From the NCBI GenBank assembly GCA_028551475.1, contig CM052354.1:15647258-15711257 (forward strand): a DNA stretch of 64,000 nucleotides, read 5' to 3'. Made by a program: the position numbers and the translations under genes. Position 1 is the first letter of the stretch. Each line of letters starts with the position of its first letter. The notes under the pieces are model-generated. The model worked only from the letters and a program-made list of their open reading frames with translations. It was not told the origin of the DNA and did no database searches. The stretch is from Casuarina equisetifolia (taxonomy: Eukaryota; Streptophyta; Magnoliopsida; Fagales; Casuarinaceae). This document shows, piece by piece, positions 47,701-58,129 of this stretch.

Positions 47701-50700
47701 GGCTTTGTGCATGTTAGAGAGATAGACATAAAGGGTGGGGGGTGCACATGTTGTAGTGGGGTTCACTCTCCATCTCTATAGCGTTTAAGAGAAATGGGAT
47801 GCCCAGTATTTGGAATTGTTATTTCCTACCATCTAATATCTGCTCTTAATTTTCTCCCCAAACTAAAGATGTCAAAAGTCCTGTCCTTTGATCTTCTTTC
47901 TAGCTTTTAGAAATTGGTACTCAGATACTGCAAAAATTTGTGACTAGAAATTTAAATAAGCCAGGAACCAGATAATTTACTGTTTTACAACTGATTTAAC
48001 TTCTTAAACATTTTTTTTCTCCAATTCGTGATCTTGTTCCTGAAATATGTTGTTTGATTTTTAGTCCTCTTCATGGCAGTTGACTGGGAATTGTTGAGGT
48101 CTTATAGTACTAGCTCTCTGGTTTCTCCTTTAACTTAGTCGTAATCATATGCCTATTAATTAGAGATGTAGGGAGGTGTATATAAGACTTATGATTTTGA
48201 GGTTTGGAGAAAGATATATAAACATGACGTATTTGTGTAGATAGAATTAATTAATCAGGGCTTTTTCTTTTTTTATCCAAATCCTTTTTCTATGAGATTA
48301 GGCTATTGTAATATGAATGTGTTGTGGATGAATTGAAGAATATCTTTGCAATATTCTTTTTCTTTCTTTTCCCCTTGTATTAATCCTTATACTTCTCTTC
48401 GGAGTTGTATATAGTAGATACCTGAAAGACTGGTTGAGAATGCCATCTGTAGTAGCACAGCAAGTCGCAGTCATTCCCCTTGAAAGGAAATAATCCAAGA
48501 TCCTGATGTTAAGAACACCAAATTTGCAATTTGTTTGTTTCTTTTTGTTGGCATATGAGAGGTAGGTTTAGCTTTCGGTAATTCTCTTTTAAATGCTCAA
48601 GGGTTTCTCTTTCCACTGACTCAATATCATGTGCCAGTTATGTTGGGATGTTAACCGGTGTAAGACAGACCAATGGTGTTTAGGTTAATAGAATCATTTT
48701 CATGAACTTCATGTGTATCTAGATAGATTTGAGTTATGAGGATTCTTCCCTCTTTCAAATCTTTTGCTTATGCCACTAGCATAGTAATGTGAATGCTAAG
48801 GCACTTTTGCGGGACTGGTAGGTGCTCTAGTATTTCTTTTTTAACCCCTTATTTTGATTTGTAGTCTTTCCTTTGGAATTTCCGTAGCCTGGGGGACTGG
48901 CCTAGAATACCATCTATAGAAGGAAAGGAAGTCAACGCATCATTTTCCTTGGCTGAAGACAATCCAAGATAGGGAGACCTAATTTTAGGGTTGCATGAGT
49001 AATGTCTGATGATACTGTTAATGCGACCTTTAAGAGTTAGTTCTAAACAAGGGGAGTCTGCACCTATGTCATTCTCTTCACCTCATTGTAATCCTTTTTG
49101 ATTATGTTTGTAAGAAAATTCTGAAGGTGTTGGTTAGTTGGTGACAGTTGGCTCTTCCGTTCTTCATCTGTTATCCTTCTTCCTTCTTTCTTGCCTTGTA
49201 AAAGAAGAAGAGACGCCTTTTGGCAGCTTTATGATCAAGTGTACCGTAAATTTAAAGATTGGTATACTAGATGGAGGTGTTAGACTCTCACCCTTCTTTA
49301 AAGATATAGTTTAGGGAGTTAATTTTCATTTTCCTCTCAGTTAGCATCAGAATTCTTTAGGTTATGGTGTATAGCTTTCTATTATGCCGACTGAAAGGAG
49401 AAAGGGTATTGTTCTGAAGGCTGAGGCACCCCAATTCTGTGTTCTGGTTTAGTTACCTTTGCTGTAGTCATGTTGACGACTTCTGAGTTCCCAATCAAAG
49501 TTTATATTGAACTTTGGTCTTTTGCTCGTGGATGTTGAAGGGAAAAATGACATATAAAGTTTCCCACTTTGATTGAACCTATGAGGAAATACTAAAACAC
49601 CAACGATGTATTTGAATCACAAGTAAAATAAGCAAATCACAATCAACACAAAAGAATTTTTACGTGAAAAAACTCCTCCAATGTGAAGGATAAAAAAAAA
49701 CCACGGGACCGATCACAGAGTCCACCCAAATCTCCACTATATCAATCGTTAGGTTACAACCCAATCAAGCCCTTAACAATAGTAACAGGACTAAGATTCA
49801 CTGATTCAACAATAATAGAATCACCAATAAATAGTGAAAAAACAAGTTGTAAAAAACAACTTAACCAAGAAAAAGTTGGAGAAATATCACCCAGATTTTT
49901 GACCACAATCTGCTGACTTCAAGAGCTCCAAACGACGATCCAACCGTTCACAATGAAGAACACCCAATCTTGAACCTGCTGACAAAAAATCAGCTCAATC
50001 AGACCACGGATCAACCTTGATCAGATGTTTGATCAAGTGCTGCACAGAGCCTCTAATTCCTGCAAAATTCTGCTCTTTTCTCTTAGAGAAAAAACCCTAT
50101 ATTTTTCCTTTTAAACCTTAGGGCCACATTACCCTAATTGGACCCAATAATAAGTCCCCGAATATGGGCTGGACCAACCCAACAATTCTCCCCCTCCAAC
50201 CCAAATGAGGGAGATTCCATATGTCCATTTCTCAAGCACAATCCAAACCGGCCTCATGCCGACAAAACTCAAACTTTTCTCGCCATAGAGCCTTTGTCAT
50301 CATATCAGAATCATTATCCTCAGTATGTACCTTTTCAAGTGTAACCTTTTTAGTTTCCATGATATCTCGTATCCAATGATACCTTACATTGATATGCTTT
50401 GATCTTTGATGAAACGTAGAGTTCTTAGCAAGACGTATAGCACTTTGACTATCACAAAATAACACATACCTTTCTTGCACAAAACCAAGTTCTTTTATGA
50501 ATTCCTTCATCCAAAGTAACTCTTTACATGCTTCTGTTGCTGCAATAAATTCTGCTTCCATTGTAGATAGAGCAATACATTTTTGTAATCTTGATTGCCA
50601 TGCCACAGCTCCCCCTGAAAACTTAATCAAGTAGCCTGAAGTAGATCTTCTATTATCAATATCTCCTGCCATATCAGAATCTGTATATCCCATAAGAATA

Positions 50701-53700
50701 GGCTTATCACTCCCAAATGAAAGTTTCAAACTAGAAGTGCCTCGAAGATACCTTAGAATCCACTTCACTGCATTCCAATGTTCTCTTCCAGGATTAGAAG
50801 TAAATCTGCTAACTACTCCAACTGCATGAGCTATATCTGGCCTTGTACAAATCATTGCATACATTAAACAACCAACAACCGAAGCATAAGGAACTCTTTC
50901 CATATATTTTTTGTCTTCCTCATCTACAGGACATTGTTTCTTACTAAGCTTAAAGTGTGTAGCAAGAGGCATGCTCACCACTTTAGCTTTATCCATACAA
51001 AACCTCTGAAGCACTTTCTTGATATACTCTTCTTGAGACAACCACAACTTCTTGGCTTTTCTGTCACGACTAACTCTCATACCAAGAATTTGCTTCACTG
51101 AGCCTAAGTCTTTCATTGGGAATGACTTACTTAACTCCTGCTTCAACTTTTCAATTCTTGCAGCATTCTTACCAACTATTAGCATGTCATCTACATAAAA
51201 TAGTAGAATGATAAAATCATCATCTGAGAACTTCTGCACAAACACACAATGATCAGAATTTATCTTCTTATAGGCTTGCTCCCCCATAAAAGACTCAAAT
51301 TTTTGATACCATTGTCTCGATGCCTGTTTTAAGCCATATAAACTTTTTTTTTAGCTTGCAAACATATTTCTCTTTACCTTTTTCTTTAAAACCCTCTGGT
51401 TGCTCCATATAAATTTCTTCATTTAGGTCACCATGAAGAAAAGCAGTCTTTACATCCATTTGCTCAATTTCAAGATCAAGACTGGCACCCAATCCCAAAA
51501 CCATTCGAATTGAGGACATTTTCACAACAGGTGAGAAAATCTCATCATAATCAATTCCCTTTTTCTGACTGAAACCTTTAACAACTAGTCTGGCTTTGTA
51601 TCGAGGTTGTGAAGAATTTTCATCATGCTTTAATCTATAAATCCAACGATTCTTCAAAGCTTTCTTGCTCTTAGGCAATGTCACCAACTCAAATGTTTGA
51701 TTATCATGCAAAGATTTCAACTCATCTTGCATTGCATCAACCCATTTTTTCTTATCCACATCCTCTGCTGCTTCTTCAAAGCTCTCAGGCTCACCTGCAT
51801 CAGTCAACAATATATACTCCTCAGTAGAGTATCTAGAGGATGGATGACGATCTCTAGTAGACCTCCTCAATGGTGGAACTGAAGATGGATTCTGTTGAAC
51901 ATCAACAACATTATTTGTCTGAGTGTCACTAGTATCTACACCCTGTTGGTCATTCTGAACTTGATCCTGAACATCATGCTGAATATCACTCTCAACTTGT
52001 TCTAACAACTGTCGTTGTAAATCATTTGAAAGAATTAGATCAATATCAATACCAATCTTAGAGCCTTGTGACATATTCTTCTCACTTTGGTCAATATCTG
52101 TCATATTTTGATTCTCAAAAAATACAACATCACGACTCCTCACAATTTTCTTCACAATTGGATCATAACACCTGTAGCCAAATTCATCAGAACCATAACC
52201 AAGAAATATACATTCTCGTGTCTTGACATCTAACTTAGACCTTTCATCCTTTGGAATATGAACAAATGCTTTGCAACCAAATACTTTTAGGTGGTTATAG
52301 GAAACATCCTTGCCAAACCAAACTCTATCTAGCACATCACCATCTAAAGCAACAATTGGAGATAGATTGATAACATAAGCTGCTGTAAGTAATACCTCAC
52401 CCCAAAATGTCTTTGGCAGGTTAGCATTTGAAATCATGCATCTAACTCTCTCAACCAATGTCCTATTCATTCTTTCCGCTATACCATTCAACTGAGGTGT
52501 TTTTGGAGGTGTCTTCTGATGTCGAATACCATGTTGCCTACAATACTCATCAAATGGTCCAATGTACTCACCACCATTGTCTGATCGAATGCATTTCAAC
52601 TTCTTTCCAGTTTGCCGCTCTACTGAAACTTGAAACTGCTTAAACACATCTAGCACTTGATCTTTTGACATCAAAACATAAACCCAAACCTTTCTTGAGT
52701 AGTCATCAATAAAGGTCACAAAGTAGGATGCTCCACCAAGCGTCCTCGGGTTAACTGGGCCACAAACATTTGAGTGTACTAACTCCAATAAATCTGATTT
52801 TCTTAAAGGAAGGTGACTATAGAATGAAACTCTTTTCTGTTTTCCAGCTAAACAATGTGCACACTTCTCAAGTTTTGCACTCTTAATCCCAGATAACAAG
52901 TTCTTCTTTACCAACATATTCATGCTCTTCTCACTCATGTGACTTAACCTTTTGTGCCATAAAGCACTTGCATTCCTATCTTCTACTACATTACAAATGT
53001 TCTTGGAAATCTTGGCCTGAAATAAATACAAAGAAGACTCTTTCTTGCCTCTAGCAATAACTAATGAACCCTTAGTAAGTTTCCATTGTCCATTATTGAA
53101 GATATTGCAAAAACCTTCATCATCAAGTTGTCCTGTAGAAATCAAATTCAAGTGAATTTCTGGTACATGTCTAACATTCTTGAGAACCAACTTGGATCCA
53201 TTACGAGTTTCCAAGCATACATCTCTCATACCTGCAACTTTAGCCAAACAATCATTATCCATCTTCAATGTGCCAAAGTTTCCAGGAGTATAAGAAGTAA
53301 AGAACTCCCTCTTAGAAGTAATATGAAGAGAAGCACCACTATCAATTACCCAACTTGTCTCATTGCTTGCAAAATTCACATTATCATCATAACACACAAT
53401 AACAAGTTCATTAGTAGCTGCTGCAACTCGATCATTATCATTGTTGTCCTTCTTCTCCTCACTTTCATTAACTTTCTTCTTTTTATTTCTACCTTTACCA
53501 TTTTTCTTTTCATTTTTCAGCTGGAAGCAATTTTTCTTGATATGACCCATCTTGCCACAATGATGGCACTCCACATTTTTATGCCATGATCTAGACTTAC
53601 TTCGACTTTTGTTATAACCTCTCGGACCTCTACTATGACTTCTCCCCCTATTTTCAACAACCAAAGCTTCAGAATGAGACAAAGAACCCTGACTCTTTCT

Positions 53701-56021
53701 TCTCATCTCTTCATTCAAAATACTAGTCTTGGCAAAATCCATAGTGACAATACCATCGGGAGCAGAGTTACTCACTGACATACGAAATGTTTCCCAAGAT
53801 TCTGGTAAAGTACCAAGTAACCAAAGTCCTTGTACTTCATCTTCAAACTTCATATTCATGCCTGAAAGTTGATCTAACATTCCCTGAAACTCATTCAAAT
53901 GATCAAATATGGATTGCCCATCTTTGTATTTTAAGCTAATAAGTTGCTTCATCAAATACATCTTATTATTTCCAGTCTTTCGAGTATACAAAGATTCAAG
54001 TTTGTTCCATAGAGTCCAAGCATGTGTTTCTTTACTAATGTGATTCAAAACATTCTCATCTACAAATTGTCGAATGAACCCACATACAATTTTATGCTCA
54101 AGAGTCCAATCGGCCTCACTCATGTTATCTGGTCTAGTTTCACTAAACACTGGTAAGTGCCAACGTTTCACATAAAGCAAATTTTTCATCTTACCCTTCT
54201 AAACATGATAGTTTCTTCCATTCAAACTAATAATCCTGTTAGTGCTTAGTTCCATCGTTCAATCAAATCTAAAGATAAAACAACCACAACCTAAGCTCTG
54301 ATACCACTCTGAAGGAAAAAACGACGTATAAAGTTTCCCACTTTGATTGAACCTATGAGGAAATACTAAAACACCAACGATATATTTGAATCACAAGTAA
54401 AATAAGCAAATTACAATCAACACAAAAGAATTTTTACGTGGAAAAACTCCTCCAATGTGAAGGATAAAAAAAAACCACGGGACCAATCACGGAGTCCACC
54501 CAAATCTCCACTATATCAATCGTTAGGTTACAACCCAATCAAGCCCTTAACAATAGTAACAGGACTAAGATTCACTGATTCAACAATAATAGAATCACCA
54601 ATAAATAGTGAAGAAACAAGTTGTAAACAACTTAACCAAGAAAAAGTTGGAGAAATATCACCCAGATTTTCGACCACAATCTGCTGACTTCAAGAGCTCC
54701 AAACGACGATCCAACCGTTCACAATGAAGAACACCCAATCCCGAACCTGCTGACAAAAAATCAGCTCAATCGGACCACGGATCGACCTTGATCAGACATT
54801 TGATCAACTGCTGCGCAGGGCCTCTAATTCCTGCGAAATTATGCTCTTTTCTTTTCTCTCTCTCTCTTTTCTTTGACGGTCACTCACCTCATCTCTTAAA
54901 GAAAAAACCCTATATTTTTCCTTTTAAACCTTAGGGCCACATTACCCTAATTGGACCCAATAATAAGTCCTCGAATATGAGCTGGACCAACCCAACAGAT
55001 GTCAGAGTTTAGACCTCCGTAGTGCCTTTGCATCTTTATTCTTCAATATTTTCCTTTCATTTCTGTGCCAAAATGTAGAAGGATACCAGCATGAAAGAGG
55101 TGCCCCGTAATTGAATATCAAATAAAACAGTGTCTTTTTTGTTTTGGTTTTAAACAAGTTTACCGCCTGCTATTTAATGTCATGAGAAGGGAAATTAGAG
55201 GTTATCACTTACACATATACATGTGTTTCCTTTGCTTGTAGTTGGTTTCAACGGATGAAACTTAGTATCTATTTCAATATCAAACAGGCTGGAGGAGAAT
55301 TGGCCGATTTAATAATTGTGTTGAAAACTAAAAGTGCTGTCCAAACATTCAGTGGAAATATGCATTTATCAGTTGGAGCAGGTCTGAGTGCAGCTGCTGG
55401 CATCATTGGACGGGCTGCTGAAGCTGATTTTCATGCTGGTGATGGTGTTTGTGCTGCTTACTATACGTACAGCTGCAGTAAAGGTTAGTTACACTCGAGC
55501 TTTTGCTGGTTTTGTTGACTTTATTAAATGACCACTGAGCTTTGAATAGACTCCAGTCACCAAAGCTGCACATAAAATTTTGCGGATGCCTCCTTGATTA
55601 AAAACATTAGGGTCATTAAGTAAATTTCAGCTGCATTATAATTTTCACTGGATGCGCCCTTCACATCTGAGACTTTTCTAGCAATGCTTCTCTTTTAAAT
55701 TGTATCATCAATTGCGCATAACATTCAATAGCGCTGTTAAATCCCTCAGAATCATGACCACCTGTATTGCAAAGAAGCAGCAGTTTCTATATTCATTCCT
55801 GCTATGGAGTGACGCGATTCATGTTCAACTTAACAGGTGCATTTATTGGCTGCTCACTTAAAGGTAGTGTAGTCACAACCCGATACCAAGAAAACTCTAG
55901 ATTTTATGGTAACCCATCAATCAGTGCAGAAGATATTCTTCTTGAGTCTTTACTTACACCTCCTGCTGCTGCTGTACTTTATCAGCCCCTTACCAACATA
56001 TTTCAGAAGCTTGAGAGATAA
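44757..56021 (+). CDS. FYVE zinc finger-SYLF domain protein, 5' end unresolved, in-frame stop in the SYLF exon
   Basis: Recognisable exons are 44757-45638, 46668-46886, 55288-55483 and 55837-56021; the last joins are in frame. The first ATG in the first exon is at 44769. That exon carries an acidic stretch, then a FYVE finger with all four CX2C pairs and the signature RHHCRFCGG (45355-45385), which binds phosphatidylinositol 3-phosphate on endosomes in this family. The later exons encode the SYLF (Ysc84-type) lipid-binding domain: KPEKSISDAILKHARGLAIL, then RREDGSWSPPSAISSFG, then AGLSAAAGIIGRAAEAD and YTYSCSKGAFIGCSL. The combination is typical of a plant FYVE-SYLF family. A TGA at 46803-46805 replaces the Gly codon of the NIGTG motif, and the usual GWG reads GSG. 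Intron 46887-55287 is 8.4 kb because of Copia 2. It may be a pseudogene or truncated in this allele. Confidence 0.72.
48195..48975. repeat. Two diverged direct repeats (about 300 bp each)
   Basis: 48390-48510 and 48850-48975 run in parallel: both have GACTGG, then GAATGCCATCT or GAATACCATCT, then AAGTC.CA, then TCATT..CCTTG, then AATCCAAGA. The resemblance extends weakly upstream to about 48195 and 48715. It looks like an old duplication in the large FYVE-SYLF intron, family unknown. Confidence 0.5.
49536..50184 (-). repeat. 3' LTR of Copia 2
   Basis: 649 bp. It matches 54310-54997 end to end except for a roughly 40-bp stretch (CT-rich, near 54850-54893) absent here and a 3-bp difference near 49853. 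Confidence 0.95.
50232..54255 (-). pseudogene. Copia 2 gag-pol: one nonsense codon, one frameshift, lost integrase Asp
   Basis: Starts at ATG 54255 (MELSTNRIISLNG). Codon 19 is TAG (54199-54201) at the position of a conserved Trp. The next 964 codons are open from 54189: gag, zinc knuckle CHHCGKMGHIKKNC (near 53530-53570), protease VIDSGASLHIT (near 53340), integrase and most of reverse transcriptase. In integrase the first catalytic Asp (family HSDVCGP) is Asn (AAT, 52768-52770), while RSDNGGEY and the Glu in NGIAERMNR remain. A 9-T run at 51344-51352 shifts the frame inside KLKKSLYGLKQ. The remaining 351 codons carry YVDDMLIVG (51180-51200), RNase H with ALSTMEAEFIA, and the stop at 50232. 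Confidence 0.93.
54310..54997 (-). repeat. 5' LTR of Copia 2
   Basis: 688 bp, directly followed on the minus strand by three bases and the primer site. It holds a CT-rich insertion relative to the 3' LTR that includes a (CT)n microsatellite near 54857-54870. Confidence 0.95.
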
Positions 56022-58129
56022 CCCTTTTGGGGTCACTGGTGCCTCCTGAGATGTATATGTCGGACGGAGGCCTCACACAACAAATAGATTCTTCAGATTC
56101 TTCTCCTCTCCTAATCTCTACTTCAGAATTGAATTTACTCAAACGTATTGGTTATACAGCTAAAAGAAATGTGGAAATTCTGATAGGATTTCAATTTGGG
56201 GTTCTTATTGAACTCTTGGAAACTACTACTTGTACATAAAATTCATAAGCAGTATTAATTGTTTTGTTGATTAACAAGCCCAAAAAATATTGTTTTATTT
56301 TTGACTAAATTAGTTGGTATCTTACTCTTTGTACTTGTCTTATGGAATGAAACGCTATTAATGTTCCCACTATTTTCTGTCTATGAGTAGACACAGTTCT
56401 TTTATTTTGTAGCCCACAAGTTTTAGATTCTATTGATTAAAAGAGGAAAGAATGAAAAGGATTTAAAAAAAAAAAAAAAAAAAGGTGAAAGATCAGATCA
56501 CAGGTCGAAAATGAGTGCATGAGGCCTTTTTTTACTGTAAAAAGGATAAATAGTTGGCATTACATATTGCCAATCAAAGGGAGGTTGAAATTTACACGGA
56601 AATAGTCAGATGAACATTCGAATATTCGGAAAAGTGGAGAAGTGATGACCAGAAGACTTCATCAGGTGATAGCATTAGTTCAATGTTAAAAAGAAAAAAG
56701 AAAAAAAAAAGGTTTAATGATACTTTATTGGGTGAGGGAAGCAAAATTGTGTACATTCCAAGTGAAGAATTTTCAGTTGTAAACTCTTTTCTTCATTTGG
56801 CTTGTACAAAAAAATGATGAAACCCATTAGCATACATTTAACGGGGCAACGGCCCCGTCAAGCCGTATATTCCTTCGTACAAGGAAACTAGAAAACCATC
56901 AAAGATTTTTGACAAAAACAATACAAAGATAAGAGATCAAACTGAAAAGGGCCAGGGAAAAATATTCAAACTACGTATTACTTGTTAGAAGTCAGCTTAA
57001 AGTTTTGAATATGAGATTTTCTTTAGCACTTTTATTTTTATTTTTTTCAATTGCATAATGCAATGCATAGAGGATGTTCATTTTGGATACTTTTAAGGGA
57101 CATGAAAATACCGAGGAGAAAACAATTATGAGGACCTCGTTGTAAACTCGATATTCATGAAGTTTTTTTTTCTTTTTTTTCAATGTATGTACCAACTCAT
57201 GCAGTGTCAAACTTGTAACCAAAAAATTTCAGCCTTCCAACTAAGCTTGCATGCGAACAACAATATCCATGAAATTTTGGGGTTCAACAAACCCTTTTAA
57301 GGCTCCCAATCCAAGCGGACTTATAAGGACGGGATTAGAAACTACTGGTTGAGCCCACGAAACGGGAAGGGCAGCTACCTCCATCTCAGACCATCCTCAA
57401 CCAGACAAATCATGATTACAAGCCACTTTTTATGCTTTGGTCAAAAGGAAGCAGAACAGACACCCGAAGAGATAACGATGTGGCTTTTAGCACTTTAAGA
57501 GGTCGTTTGGCCCACCACCATTTTCTGTCTAAAAAGTGCCTCCTTTATTGACAAATTTTGTTGGCAACAGTAGCACCTATGTATATCTCTCTCAAAAAAG
57601 TAGCAAATAAAGATGGATTCCAAATAATGGCATTAAAAGAGAAAGTTGACTGCATAACATGCAAAGCGCACTATAATCTCCAAGCATCTCCAGAAGGTGA
57701 TGAAAGTCTTTTCCATCCAAATACTCAGGAAGAATAAAAAGGTTGGGCATTCCATTCGTAGCAAATTATAATGTCAAAGAATACACCTAAGGACAAGGCA
57801 AATGTCTTCTCCTATCCAGATTTTCACAAAAAGGTTTGCCCATTCTATAGTCCTTGAGCACTTCCAGTGGCAAACCGAATCAATGGTAGCTCATGCATAC
57901 ATGTACATCCTTAAGATAAAATTAGTTTAAATAGCAATAACCACATGAAAAGGGTTGTAAAAGCACCCCACACCTTGAAGAACTGACTATATATGACTTG
58001 AAAATAAATAAAATCTGAACAAAAAAACCTACCATTTGTGTTCGTCTTGAACTCATTGCGTTACTCTTTTTCTTAAACACCTCGGAGTCTATACAAGGTG
58101 ACCACTGATTCTTTAACTTGCTCAAGCGT
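56022..58129. other. Convergent 3' regions of the FYVE-SYLF and BEH4 genes
   Basis: Probable 3' UTRs of the two converging genes. The BEH4 3' UTR begins at 58129 and contains a further possible intron donor near 58032 (ATG/GTAGGTTT on the minus strand). Poly-A/T tracts lie at 56464-56483 and 57165-57181. No other gene was recognised. Confidence 0.45.

Larger units (their letters stand above)
49536..54997 (-). mobile_element. Copia 2: complete Ty1/Copia retrotransposon in a FYVE-SYLF intron
   Basis: LTRs 49536-50184 and 54310-54997 are flanked by a perfect GATGT target duplication (49531-49535 and 54998-55002). On the minus strand the LTR starts TGTTGGGTTGG and ends CCTTCA. A primer site TGGTATCAGAGC (54295-54306) matches initiator tRNA-Met exactly and starts 3 bp after the LTR. 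The polypurine tract GGAGGGGGAGAAT is at 50185-50197. LTR divergence is about 4% by hand. Gag-pol is nearly complete. It is antisense to the host gene. Confidence 0.96.

Noticed and set aside
53086-53589. 167-codon plus-strand open frame
   Set aside because: Antisense to the gag-protease part of Copia 2, rich in Ile/Phe/Leu from antisense Lys/Glu codons. No family match.
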